Assembly (NCBI RefSeq): GCF_947507565.1
Contig: NC_089187.1
Span: 682,001 to 746,000, forward strand
Length of the DNA stretch: 64,000 nucleotides
Reading direction: 5' to 3'
DNA from: Oscarella lobularis
Taxonomy: Eukaryota; Porifera; Homoscleromorpha; Homosclerophorida; Oscarellidae
Below, in pieces: positions 13,501-25,835 of this stretch. The position numbers and the translations under genes are program-made. Position 1 is the stretch's first letter, and every line of letters begins with the position of its first letter. Below the pieces are notes generated by a model. The model was given only the letters and a program-made list of their open reading frames with translations, did not search any database and was not told where the DNA came from.

Positions 13501-14741
13501 TCCTCTTTCTCACGGTATATTGGAACCGCCCTCGACGGAAGTTGCGTATGAGAAATCGTTCGTCGTCACGAGCCACGAGTCAAAATTAAAACGAATGCGG
13601 GTGAAGTGAGTTTTAACCCATTCGTCCCAGTTTCGCTGAGGCACAGTGGGAGGGCAAGCAGACTGCGAACCTAAAAACCGCTAAATTACACAGTTTTTGC
13701 ACTGAGTCTTAATTAACTCCAGCAAAATCTCATTCAAGAAAGAGTGGGACAATAACTCATCTTAGTGGGGCTGCTGATAATTAACGGATCTTCTTACCAA
13801 GTAGCTTGTAATAACTGGCATAGTTTTCTTCGGTGAGAGAAATGTATTCAGAAGGCTCTCCCGTATTCATGTCTGTAAAAAATTCAACTAAGACATTCTG
13901 GTCATAAAGCAACGCACAATGTGCAGAAGTGACGACTCAACCAACAGTTAATTAAGACAGAATATGCTTCGAAAAGTGACTGAACTGGTAAGTTTATGGC
14001 CGCGGTTAACTAAAGGCTAAGATGAAGCGCCTCTCCAAATTACAATGCCACCGGTCCTACCCATAAAGGCTGCGTTTTAATAAAAACGGCTGAAAGAGAA
14101 CCGGACTTTTCTTTGAAAGTGAAAGACGGTCAAAAGCCCGCCTAGGCTGCTTCCCGTCGAGTGCGGTAGAATAAACAGACAAAAATAGTAAGGAAGCGTT
14201 CCAGATTACTTAAAACAGATGGTTCCTGGATACGGCTTTAGAAAGGCAGAAGAACGCGAACGAGTGTAAAATGCGAACGACTATAGGGACCCCTGTGCCA
14301 GTTTCGTCTTACACGGTGGCCCGCGGAGCCCATTTTTAGCAACTATCAAACGTCAAGACCGTTTCATGCGCCCTAGCGCCTGACTCTAGCTTTTCCCCCA
14401 AACAAACGTATATCTCTGCATGAATAGCTGAAGGCAAAACGGCCCCGCTGTGCGCCATACAGGTATATTTAGATTAGCGCAATGACGCAATCAATAAAAG
14501 GAGAAGAAAGAAAAAAAACGAAAGAAAGATCTTCCTTCTCTTTTTCGGAAGATTTTTTAGGACGCATACCTTTGCAGTAGACGGAGACGACAATCCGTGG
14601 AAGTATTTCTAAATCGTAATGCCTGTCGATCGTGTTGCCCGCCTTGTAATGGTGAACGCAGCGAGAATATCGCTGTTGACCTGCCGCTAGCCAATGAAGG
14701 CCCATGAATAGGACGCCAAAATAGGCGCCGACGAATCCCAT
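7582..14741 (-). CDS. RTK copy B, shortened ectodomain and frameshifted LamG exon
   Basis: Same family as copy A. Exon 1 (14570-14741) opens with a signal peptide (MGFVGAYFGVL). GON exons, EGF (13017-13255), LamG, Gly-rich, WSC and EGF exons follow. The EGF exon near 9730-9830 joins almost directly to the transmembrane exon (about 9410-9713), so the second half of the EGF unit and the beta-rich juxtamembrane exons present in A and D are missing. Kinase exons: 9091-9270, 8431-8600 (insert region), 8158-8385 (HRDLACRN, DFGLTR, RWMSIEA), 8060-8105 (WSFGVVIWEICTLG), 7918-8022 and the last exon 7582-7855, with tail motif YIDL and stop TAA at 7582. One base is missing near 12676 in the first LamG exon compared with A, C and D. 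This shifts the frame if the splice site is conserved, so B may be a pseudogene or carry a sequence error. Confidence 0.75.
12670..12690 (-). other. One-base deletion in the LamG exon of RTK copy B
   Basis: Copies A, C and D read V-G-P-P-F-A-C directly after the exon acceptor. Copy B has one base fewer between GTTGG and CCTTTTGCC, which turns the reading into V-G-P-L-L-P and shifts the rest of the exon. The preceding donor is conserved, so no phase compensation is visible. Confidence 0.65.
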
Positions 14742-15204
14742 GATCGCGCGAGCTGGGAAACTTCTTCGCCACACGCCGGAGTGAGTGGAACTGTGGATGC
14801 AGAAGGATAATTAATGTGGCAAGGAAGTTTACGCACCGTGACGCAAGTGCATGGATTCGTCGTTAATCAGCGTAATTGGCATCCATAGAATAAAAGCCTT
14901 CTTCTATACTATCTTCGGCCGCTTGGCGGCATAACCGCTCAACGGGGAATCGCATAAAGAAGGCCCCTTTGAGAAATTGATCAAAAATCGCCTACTTACG
15001 GACTCGCTGCTTCTTTCCCACGTACCTAGAGCGCCTGAATATCACGCTTTTTGCCGCCCCGCATTGAGCGAAACGCGGAAAAGGATGAAGACGAAAAAAA
15101 GACTAGAGTACGCTAAGACAATGACGTCATACATGCGCAAACATTGATTTGAAGCAGCAAAACAAAAGACACGAGTAAAGCAGCTGCCGCATGCAAATCA
15201 AAAT
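14742..15204 (-). repeat. Shared RTK promoter module, copy 1
   Basis: Upstream of RTK B and downstream of LamG remnant 1. Homologous to 17355-17905, 25347-25835, 34998-35487, 46690-47146 and 60225-60560. Contains the palindrome ATGACGTCAT and a conserved stretch around gagaaattgatcaaaaatcg. No gene seen. Confidence 0.7.
15121..15130. promoter_or_regulatory. CRE-type palindrome ATGACGTCAT
   Basis: Perfect TGACGTCA core, about 380 bp upstream of the RTK B start. It is in the same position in other copies of the module. Known binding site type for CREB/ATF bZIP factors; function here is inferred. Confidence 0.55.
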
Positions 15205-15540
15205 TCAGGAGCATTCCAACATTGCTTTTCCCATGTTGTAGGCATGCTGGATTTCTATAGCGCTACGAGCTCGCTTAGAGAGTCGAACAGCTGCCAATTT
15301 CCCGCTGAAGTCTGGAGCGGTGTGCCAGCCTCCAGAAGCCCCGATGAGGATGGGATCATTTGAAAGATGAATAGAGTCATGTTTTACCAGACTGTGACTC
15401 AAGACACCGTCTAATAAGTAGTAGCGAAGCGAATTGTCTTCTTATCATACGTTAGAGCAAAGTAATGCCACTTGCCGTCTGTTGCAGTGGGCTGATGAAC
15501 GTTGAACATTTCATACCCAGCTCTGGCCTGCAGATGTATG
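15205..15540 (-). pseudogene. LamG cassette remnant 1 (C-terminal half)
   Basis: Encodes the C-terminal part of the LamG domain ending AMLECS-stop, as in the intact copy at 47147-48304. It is broken by a small insertion near 15410 (extra bases before the conserved tagtagcga) and cut at about 15540, where the sequence switches inside the exon to the glycine-rich RTK exon. The two coding parts are out of frame with each other at the junction. Confidence 0.75.
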
Positions 15541-17354
15541 TCGGTGTGCCGTAGCCGCCACCACCACCTGGTTTTCCTTGGCCTCCCCCTCCGCCTCCTC
15601 CATTTGCGTTAGAATTTGCCTTTCCCGCAGCTAAAAGGTACAGAGTTCATTTTGGTTTGACTCTGCTCGCACGGTACAAATACAGTATGTACATACATAA
15701 CGTACGTGTAAATAAAACCTTTACTCTTGTAAATTTTGACAAGGATTTTTCGTTAGACATGGATGTGTCGAGACAAGACGAAGTTTGAGTCGCGCAATCG
15801 ACCGATTTGACGGCAGCACAGGAAAACAAATACCGGGAAATCCTCCACACCGCCCGCTAACGATCTGTCGCAAGTCTACATGAACAACAAATAGAAACTA
15901 TTACACAAGCAAACAAACACACTAACTTGAGAAAGACACAGAGTGATTGTTGCTCATTGGCCCCTCCCACGACCAAGTCACTTGCGGATCAACTTGAAAA
16001 GGAGTTGAAGTCAAGTCGATATTGAAGTTCCCGCGAAAAGGACAGGTTAGTGTTGTTTGATTATCGCCACCTTGGCCATAGCTAAACACAACAGATTAAT
16101 GGCGAGAACAATTGTTTGTGTTCTCACGGTATATTGGAACCGTCCTCGACGGAAGCTGCGAATGAGAAATCGTTCGTCGTCACGAGCCACGAGTCAAAAT
16201 CAAAACGAATGAGGGTGAAGTGAGTTTTACCCCATTCGTCCCAGATTCGCTGAAGCACAGTGGGAGGACAACCTAAAAACCGTTAGACAGTTTTTGCACT
16301 GAGACTTAGCTCCGGAAAAATCTCATTCAAGAGAGAGTCAGAAAATAACTCATCGCAAAATTTTAGCAGACCGCTGATAGTTAGCTAATCTTCTTACCAA
16401 GTAGCTTGTCATAACTGGCATAGTTTCTTTCCCGGGACGAGTTGAGCGAAATGTATTCAGAAGGCTCTCCCGTATTCATGTCTGTAAAAAAATTCAACTA
16501 AGACGTTCTGGTCATAAAGCAACGCAAAATGTGCAGAAGTGACGACTCGACCCACAGCTAATTAAAACAGAGCATGGTTCAAAAAGTGACTGAACTGATA
16601 AGTTTATGGCCGCGGTTAGCTAAAGGCTAAGATGAAGTGCCTCTCCAAATTACAATGCAACCGGTCCTACCCAAAAAAGGCTGCGTTTATTAATTAGAAC
16701 CGCTGAAAGAGAACCGAGCCTCCTCTTTCAAAGAGAAACACGGTCAAAGGCCCGCCTAAGCTGCTTCCTGTTGAGTGCGGTAGAGTATACAGACAAAATA
16801 AGTAATTAGTAAGGAAGCGTTCGTGGGGATAAACGCATTCCAGACTGTTTATACAGTCCGTCTGAACTGATGCCTGGATACGGCTTTAGAAAGGCAGAAG
16901 AACGCGAACGAGTATAAAATGCGAACGACTATAGGGACCCTTGTGCCACAGGTCCAGTTTCGTCTTACACGGTGGCCCCGCGGAGCCCATTTTTAGCAAC
17001 TATCAAACGTCAAGTCCGTTTCTGCCCCCCTAGCGCCTGACTCTAGCTTTTCCCCCAAACAACCCTATCTCAGCTGACAGCCCCGCTGTGCGCCATACAG
17101 GTATATTTTAGATTAGCGCAATCAACAAAAGGAGAAGAAAGAAGAAACGAAATAAAGATCTTTCTTCTCTTTTCCGGAAGCATACCTTTGCAGTAGACGG
17201 AGACGACAATCCGCGGAAGTATTTCTAAATCGTACTGCCCGTCGATCGTGCTGCCAGTCTTGTAATAGTCAACGCAGCGAGAATATCGCTGCTGACCTGC
17301 TGCTAGCCAATGAAAGCACATCAGAACGCCAAAATAGGCGCCGAAGAAGCCCAT
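15541..17354 (-). pseudogene. Collapsed RTK remnant: signal peptide, GON domain and half an EGF
   Basis: Start at 17354 (MGFFGAYFGVL) with signal peptide exon 17186-17354, then GON exons near 16398-16482, 16135-16270 and 15935-16085, then an EGF exon starting near 15880. The EGF exon is cut after NPCQNL at about 15738 and runs into non-coding sequence, giving a stop within a few codons. What follows (15541-15635) is a single glycine-rich exon of an RTK. LamG, WSC, transmembrane and kinase parts are all missing. If transcribed from its intact promoter module it would give a small secreted GON protein, but a dead remnant is the simpler reading. Confidence 0.75.
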
Positions 17355-17905
17355 GATCGCGCGAACTAGGAAACTTCTTGGCCCACACGCCGGAGTGAGT
17401 GGAAGCAGAAGCAAAGTGGCTTTTATAATTATCTCGTTTTCGCAACGCACGCTAGTGGATTTGTCAGCTAAAAGCTTTGGGCGTCACAAGTTCGCAGGAC
17501 GGCTTTTCCGGTTATATAGCCAGTCCCAATTGGTGACGTTTTCTCGGCGTAATTGGCATCCAATGACATCGATATTGAAGAAAAGCCTTCTTCTATACTA
17601 TTTCTGCCGTTTGGCTGCATAAATGCTCAGTTTGGCAGCGTTATCAACAGTGAATAGAAGGCCCCCTTGAGAAATTGATCAAAAATAGCCTACTTACGGA
17701 CTCGTTGCTTCTTGCACGTACCTAGAGTGCTTGAATAAGACCTGACGCGCGCTTTTCGCCTCTCCGCATTGAGCAAAACGCGGAAAAAAGGATGAAGACG
17801 AAGAATACTAGAGCACGTTAAGAAGACAAATAATGACGTCATACATGCGCATAAAGAGCAAACATTGATTTGAAGCAGCAAAACAAAAGACACGAGTAAA
17901 GCAGC
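17355..17905 (-). repeat. Shared RTK promoter module, copy 2
   Basis: Upstream flank of the collapsed RTK remnant. It keeps the ATGACGTCAT palindrome and the other conserved blocks of the module. Confidence 0.65.
17833..17842. promoter_or_regulatory. CRE-type palindrome ATGACGTCAT
   Basis: About 480 bp upstream of the start codon of the collapsed RTK remnant. Confidence 0.5.
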
Positions 17906-18260
17906 AGCCGCATGCAAATCAAAATCCAGGAGCATTCCAGCATCGGGGTCTGGGTTAGGAGGAAGGGGGTTAATTGATACCGCTAAGGAATTATGCACGT
18001 CCTGCTTTTGAGACTTTTTCTTACGTTTGGAATAGCATTGCTCAATAGCAGAGAGTCTTTTAGAAAAATGCTAGAAGTGGCTCCCTCCAAACTGCTTATC
18101 TTTGAGAACAAGCTCGGAATGTTAGATTCCAGATTGGATAATGCAGCAGCAGTTTGAAAATTTGAAAGACTATCGGAATTTGAAGTGTACGGTAAATTTA
18201 TGAAAGTTTACCGAGTTGATATGGACTGAAGGGTGATTAATAATACTGTACCAGGACAAC
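17906..18260 (-). pseudogene. LamG cassette remnant 2 (LamG exon deleted)
   Basis: Keeps the start of the last exon (SINPLPP), part of the coiled-coil exon and traces of the following intron. The whole LamG-coding stretch is deleted: sequence jumps from the terminal gagcattccagcat block straight to the gtctgg block near 17940. Not functional. Confidence 0.7.
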
Positions 18261-18390
18261 CCATTGACAAAGCGTGCATTATCTAAGCAGACAAGTGTTC
18301 AACATCTAAACACCTTATAGGGCAGTTTCGGCCGTACTGAACGAGTCATCCACGGACTGCTTGCCAGCTGTCTCCTTGGGCGGGCCACAA

Positions 18391-21300
18391 CTAGTCTGCG
18401 CTAGCAGTAGACTTTTCAGAGCTTTCTGACGACTCCGTCATTTCAGTTATTGAATCCAAGTCCCAATAGGAATTCGAAAAATCAAGGTCGATGTACGCGT
18501 TAGGTTGTTCCGATTCGAGGATTCCTCCCAGTTTCTGCAAGAGAACGCTGAACGTTGGGCGCTGGCGAGGATCAGAGCGCCAACATTCAGTCATCAGTTT
18601 GTACCTGTAGGTACTAGTACATAACATAAAGTAGCATTGTTTGTTGGAACTTACAGTTCTTCGGAGCAGCCTTTTGGACAAGCCAAACGGTTGCCACCAC
18701 GCAAACGCGATAGAAATTTCTTACCAGACATGCACGAATAAGGAAAACCGCCTGCAAGTACAACTTTCTTACGTGAAAAATAAATTTTATAGTCTTACCC
18801 AAAGTGCATATTTCCCACATAACTACGCCAAACGACCAGCTAAAACAAATGAAAGAATGTCATAGGGTAGAATTTATACAAGTAAATCGTACACGTCGCT
18901 CTTTTCCGTGAAGAGACGATGTGTGATGGCCTCGATTGACATCCATCGAAGAGGGAGAGACTTTGCTGTTTTTTGTGAATACACGCCGTCCTTGTAGACC
19001 GTTCTCGTTAGTCCAAAGTCGGACACCTTGAGTAGATTGTTTTCGCAGACTAGAACATTTCGACACGCCAAGTCGCGATGAACCAGATCATTTCCGGCCA
19101 GATAATCCTGCAGTTTAATTAAAATTCTGTAATACAAATGCACTCAATTCAATTGCCAAAGTTCTCTCACCATTCCAGATGCAATTTGCCAGGAGAACGA
19201 CAATAGATCGGAAGCCGTAAACATCCCTACCGCATTCTGAACGTCTATCTCATCGCTGAGCGTATGCTCAGCCACCTCCTACGTATAAAGCAAAAATCCT
19301 ACCTAGCACTTTGGTTGTATAAGATAAAGTTACGTGCCTTCGACTCGTTAGAGCTACTCTTTTTATCCGATTTCTGCTGACCTTTGACGTCCTGTTAGAG
19401 AGAAAACACAAGCCTGCTTTAGCGTTCTCTCCAACAACGCGCCAAAACCCGGATCCATAAAAAAAGGGACCCCACTGAGGGCGTGCTCTTATGTACTAGT
19501 AGTTTAATTAGAGAATCCTAAATCAGTCCGTGACACTAACGGGACAACCGGACAGAGAAACATTACGTGCCAATAATTGTGACCTAACGGCTAACGTTCT
19601 ACCGCACAACGCCCTGTTTCTGCTACTACATACCCCTAGTCTTCCTTTCTTAAGGCTGCTCAGTAGGTCGCCGTGACAACAGTATTCGACGATCAGGCAC
19701 AGTGGCTGGCTCTTCGTTATGCATCCTAGCATGCTGACAATGTGCGGATGTTTCCCGATTCGCTTCATCAGTTCGATTTCTTCCATGAATTCAGAGTCGT
19801 TCTGACATGATCCTGAATAATCAAAATTCAACTCACGCACCTGAGCGAGTTTGATGACAACTATCTTACCTTTCAACATTTTGCAAGCCACAGTCGACTT
19901 GTTTTCCTCTTCGAGATCGCGTATCGACAACCGCGACGACGATTTGTGGTAAAGATGAGCTTTGACCACGACTCCAAAAGCGCCTTGGCCAATTTTTTCC
20001 AGCAGAAATATGTCGCCACGACTGATTTCCCAGTTGTCGCGTAGCTGAACAGAATCAAACGCAGCAGTCGCTAAGCGACGCTTTCTGCGACGACGAATGC
20101 AGGTGGCGGTAGCGCCAAAAATGATCAAAACAAGAACTGAGGTAATGATCGACACAATGACCGTAACTTGAGGAACCGACGAATCTGTAAAGATACAATA
20201 TGATCACATCATTACGTTGCAATGACAAATGCTGATAAGACTCTGCTCAAACTTAGAATCTTATTGGTATACATGCAACAGTAGAACACGCGCTTTTTAA
20301 AATCATGCTCGATAAGTGCTATATCTCACCTAAGGAGCTCGTTGGGCCGGTCCACTTATTGCAAGCTCCAGAAACTGAATCGCAACCGGTATCGTTTTGA
20401 CATCTGATATAAAAAAGAAAAAGTTATTCCTAGAACCATTCTCTGTTTTGCGCTACTTACTCGCAGTCTTTCTCGCAGTTGGGACCGTACTTACCCTTGA
20501 AACAAGAGACTTCGCAGAGCTTTCCGTGCACGCCAGCTGGACAGTTGCAGTGGAAATCCCACGAGAATGCTGTGGTGTTTGAGCAAAATCCGTAGAGCGG
20601 CTAAATCAAAGTTACACATAAATTCTTTTCAAAACTAGCTGCACTCATTGAACATCTGGTGCAAATAATACCAGCAGTACCTGATTTGAATTGAGAGAAA
20701 AGCCTACGGGACACCAAGGCTTGCACGTCCGACTAGCCGTCGACTCGGCAGGGCGCCATGGAATAGGACCGTAAGTGGAAATTCCTTGAGAACCGCCGCA
20801 CGTAAGGCTCAAGTTTCCAGGACACGGAAGATTGCAGTTACTAAAGAGACTGGTAGAAAACGATTGTCATGCACTCTGTTCGAAATTGTAAACCTGTCGT
20901 CCAAGACAACCTCTTCGTATTCGTTGTCGCAAAAACATTGATTCGCAGAATGTACAAAGTAGTACTTGTAGTTTTTGGCGCTAAAATACTTTATCAAGTA
21001 GTGCGAAATCACCCACTTAATCTTACTAGCACTTTTGGCGACAGAATTCTGGTGTCATTATTTCTGATTCTTCATCAGTCATAGGTACGCGGTTCCTAAG
21101 CTGACGCTTATCGTTAATGCAACCAAGATAGACAGACTGATCATTAGAAGAATTCATCTGGCTTATTGAAATCGATTCCCTAGCTAAAGTTGCAAGATCC
21201 TAAACAAACGATACATCGCGCTATTAATACACTCAATTTCAAATAATACATTAAACGTCTTCAGATATTGCCGCTCGAACGCCGGACTAGGCTCCGTTTT

Positions 21301-24300
21301 TCCCGTAAACTTGTCAGAATCAATGCGAATTCGACCTAACCCCCCGTCGCCCCCGCAGCGGCGTAACGCTCCGCACCCGCCTCGACCTCCCAACGCCATA
21401 ATCCGACCATCATTCACATTAATGTCAGATCCTCTAAGATAAATACTGCCGCCCGCACCGCCGCCGCCGCCACCACCACTTTCTTGCAATTTCCGATCTA
21501 AATACCTAAAAAAGACTACAATCTAAAAAAACACGGATAAGGTTCTTTCGCACCCGTCTTCACCATCGCTTCCGTTAGCCGAAACTTGACCGGTGACTTG
21601 AATTCTATTAAGAGCGTCCAAACGAAGTGCTCCGCCACCGTTGCCGCCTTTTCCACCGTAAAGCGCTCCAGCGGAGGCATCACGGCCGTCCGAGCCCAAA
21701 TTTCCACTAACGGAGTTGCTGCCACTTCCACCGCCCGAGCCCAAATGCAGAATTCGCAGATTATAACTTCCGTACGAGAGGCCTCCTTCACCGCCCCCAG
21801 GTTGTCTGAGAAAAACACGGCTACAGAACTAGCGGAACGAGCAAATTTATACTTTTATTACCCCGCTGTGCCGTAGCCTCCACCGCCACCTGGTTTTCCG
21901 TCTCTTTGGCCTCCCCCTCCGCCACCTTCATTTGGAGCAGACGTTTTCGTTCCCGGACCTATAAAATAGACCGTTCATTCTGGTAGGTTTCAAAGTCTGC
22001 TCACACGGTACGTCATATGCACAAAGCCTTACAACTTGAAAAAAGAACTGCAAAATTATTTACTTCACCTCGTAAGAAACTACTATTTCCAAAGGAAGGA
22101 AAATAATGCTAACTAGAAAAATTTACGCACTGAATATGGCAATAATTTTAGTTTAATTAATCTGCGAGCGTTTTAAACATAAAATGAATTTTTGGCTTAC
22201 GCAGAAAGCTTTCGCCTTGCTCGCCGGAGGTATTGGACTTGGTCGGTTTATCGCCCCCCATAAAACCAGCTCCTGTCGCGCAAAGAGTCCCTCTAATAAT
22301 GATATCATGAGCGAAGACTTGAAAAGTTCCATTCGCTCCTAAGTTAGTTGAATTGTTAAAAGTCCACGGCGCCACTTTTACGGTAACATCGGCTTCTATG
22401 GCGAAAGTACGCACATTGCAGTGAACACCGAATACGACGTCGCCATCCGCAGGAGACCAGTCTTTGTAACCCCAATCAATACCGCGGCATTCGGGCTGTG
22501 AATTCGTACAGAAATCGTGGTGCGCCGCCAATCGATTATAAATGACGTGGTGCTGTACAAACAGTCATCAAATTTAATTCAGTAGAACGCAGAGAGTTTT
22601 ACTGTCGTATTGAAGTCTTCTAGCGGGTCATTGTAGTGATCAACAATTTCTGCCCTCTCTAAAATTCTCTTCCAAACCGTAAAGCTCTATAAGGCAAAGA
22701 AAAGTAATGTAACAATATCAGAACTCAGAGCGATGATCAACGCACCTTTATATCGCCGGCGAATCCATTGTTTGAGGAGTCGTACCCTTTTCCAAGACGA
22801 AATCCTAATGGAGGAAAAAGAAAAGCGGTTCGCGTTTGAACCGTTTTGAGTAAACTTCCGTTGACGTAGAGCCGCGCGTTCGTGCCGTCTACTGTCACTG
22901 CAACATGATGCCATTGATTGATGTATCCTATTGTTCCAGTTCGAGAGCTGTTTGAGCAGCCTGCTAGAGGCTTGTAGACAAGAGCAAATTTTCCGTTATC
23001 GAGAGCAACGCCCATCTTGCTGCACCCCTGAAACGTGCCCATAATAGTCTGAAAGAGAAAAACATATCTGACTTAATAAAGGATGCTACAGTAGATCAGG
23101 GAAAGAAAGCAATCATACCTTGCGACCAGCAGCATGTGCCGTCGGCCTAAACCACCCTTCCAACGTGTACACAATACCAGGAGACCACCAGCCCAATGCG
23201 ACGGCGCTCACACCATCGAGGTGAACAAAACAGGCGAAAGGAGGTCCAACCTTTAGCCAAAAAAAAGGCAATTAGAATAAAAGTTGCCAGTATTAGCTAA
23301 TCACCGAGCAGTTTGAAACGCATTGTGTTACAGGCTTTCCTAACCAAGTCGAAGGAAATTGGCAGTTTTCATGGCCGCCGTCACCTCCATACGTTGGAAT
23401 GGTCTTCTTGATAATGTTCTCACACGTTCCCGAGTTCTGACAAACCAGCCCTCTTTCCTGAGCGCAAAAATTGAACCGGTTGGTCTCTTTTTAAAATAAA
23501 CAAAGTGACGCTGAAAGCCACGACAATAGAGAAGAGAATCGGAGACCACCGTTTTGAGCATTCAGTGGCTAATCAACTTACCTAGGAACTCTTCGCAGTT
23601 CGATCCTCTAGAGCCGGGTAAGCACGAACAGTCGTACGCCTTAGCGTCTCTGACAAAGCACTTTCCCAAATTTTCACAAGGATTTTTCGTTAGACATGGA
23701 TGTGTCGAGACAAGACGAAGTTTGAGTCGCGCAATCGACCGATTTGACGGCAGTACAGGAAAACAAATACCGGGAAATCCTCCACACTGCCCGCTAACGA
23801 TCTGTCGCAAGTCTACATGAACAACAAATAGAAACTATTACACACAAGCGAAAGAAACCCACTAACTTGAGAAAGACACAGAATGGTTGTTGCTCATTGG
23901 CCCCTCCCACGACCAAGTCACTTGCGGATCAACTTCAAAAGGAGTTGAAGTCAAGTCGATATTAAAGTCACCGCGAAAAGGACAGGTTTGAGTTGCTTGA
24001 TTATCGCCACCTTGGCCATAGCTAAGCACAACAGATTAATGACGAGAACCATTGTTTGTGTTCTCACGGTATATTGGAACCGCCCTCGACGGAAGTTGCG
24101 AATGAGAAATCGTTCGTCGTCACGAGCCACGAGTCAAAATCAAAACGAATGCGAGTGAAGTGAGTTTTACCCCATTCGTCCCAGTTTTGCTGAGGCACAG
24201 TGGGAGGGCAAGCAGACGGCGAACCTAAAAACCGTTAGACAGTTTTTGCACTGAGACTTAGCTCCAGAAAATCTCATTCAAGAGAGAGTCAGACAATAAC

Positions 24301-25346
24301 TCATCGCAAAATTTTAGCAGACCGCTGATAGTTAGCTAATCTTCTTACCAAGTAGCTTGTAATAACTGGCATAGTTTCTTTCCCGGGACGAGGTGAGCGA
24401 AATGTATTCAGAAGGCTCTCCCGTATTCATGTCTGTAAAAAATTCAACTAAGACGTTCTGGTCATAAAGCAACGCACAATGTACAGAAGTGACTACTCGA
24501 CACACAGTAAAGTTTACGGCCGCGGTTAACACTAAAGGCTAAGATGAAGCGCCTCTCCAAATTTTACAATGCAACCGGTCCTACCCATAAAAGGCTGCGT
24601 TTATTAATTAAAAACCGCTGAAAGAGAACCGAGCTTCCTTTTGAAAGAGAAACACGGTCAAAGGCCCGCCTAGAGTCTATTCGCTGTGACCTTAGACAAA
24701 AACAGGCTGGCCCCGCCCCCTTTTAAGAAAAGCTGTTTCCTGTTGAGTGCGGACAGACAAAATAAGTAATAAGTAAGGAAGCGCTTGTGGGGATAAACGC
24801 ATTCCAGACTATTTATACAGTCCGTCTGAACAGCGTTTCAAAGAGATGATGCCTGAATACGGCTTTAGAAAGGCAGAAGAACGCAAACGAATGTAAAATG
24901 CGAACGACTATAGGGACCCTTGTGCCAGTTTCGTCTTACACGGTGGCCCCGCGGACCCCATTTTTAGCAACTATATCAAACGTCAAGTCCGTTTCTGCCC
25001 CCTATTGCGCCTGACTCTAGCTTTTCCCCCAAACAACCCTATCTCTGCATGAATAACTGAAGGCAAAACGGCCCCGCCGTGCGACATACATGTATATTTT
25101 AGATTAGTGCAATCAACAAAAGGAGAAGAGAGAAAAAAGCGAAAGAAAAATCTTTCTTCTCTTTTCCGGAAGCATACCTTTGCAGTAGACGGAGACGACA
25201 ATCCGTGCAAGTATTTCTAAATCGTAATGCCTGTCGATCCTGCTGCCCGTCTTGTAATGGTCAACGCAGCGAGAATATCGCTGTTGACCTGCTACTAGCC
25301 AATGAAGGCACATTAGGACGCCAAAATAGGCGCCGAAGAAGCCCAT
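18391..25346 (-). CDS. RTK copy C, shortened membrane-proximal ectodomain
   Basis: Signal peptide exon 25178-25346 (MGFFGAYFGVL), then GON exons (near 24343-24432, 24070-24225, 23870-24025), EGF (23580-23815), LamG (23120-23255, 22745-23050), GVHCNVRTF module (near 22205-22555), glycine-rich exons (21250-21960), WSC (20690-21200) and EGF (20470-20600). The last EGF (near 20330-20400) is internally shortened (CNKWTGPTSS) and splices in frame to the transmembrane exon (19870-20186), so the juxtamembrane beta-rich exons of A and D are absent. Kinase: GQGAFG, VACK, HRDLACRN and DFGLTR in exon 18896-19110. The tail (ESEQPNAYIDL) ends at a TAG at 18391, earlier than the homologous tail of copy B. 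I see no frameshift in the parts checked. Likely a membrane receptor. Confidence 0.8.
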
Positions 25347-25835
25347 GATCGCGCGAACTCGGAAACTTCTTCGCCCACACGCCGGAGTGAGTGGAAGCAG
25401 AAGCAATGTGGCAAGGAAGTGTGGCATGCAAAGTGGCGTCTAAACATCTCGTTTTCGCAACGCACGCTATAGGGCATGGATTCGTCGTCAAATCAGCGTA
25501 ATTGGCATCCCATGACATCGATAGAATAAAAGGCGTCTTCTTCGGCCGTTTGGCTGCATAACCGCTCAACGGGGAATGGCATAAAGAAGGCCCCTTTGAG
25601 AAATTGATCAAAAATCGCCTACTTACGGACTCGCCGCTTCTTGCCCACGTACCTAGAGCGCCTGAATATCACCTGAAGCGCGCTTTTCGCCGCTCCGCAT
25701 TGAGCGAAACGCGGAAAAAGATTAAGACGAAGAATACTAGAGCACGTTAAGACAAATAATGACGTCATACAGGCGCACAAAGAGAAAACATTGATTTGAA
25801 GCAGCAAAACCAAAGATACGAGTGAAGCAGCAGCC
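25347..25835 (-). repeat. Shared RTK promoter module, copy 3
   Basis: Upstream flank of RTK C, homologous to the other copies. No gene seen. Confidence 0.65.
25759..25768. promoter_or_regulatory. CRE-type palindrome ATGACGTCAT
   Basis: About 415 bp upstream of the RTK C start codon, same place in the module as in the other copies. Confidence 0.55.
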
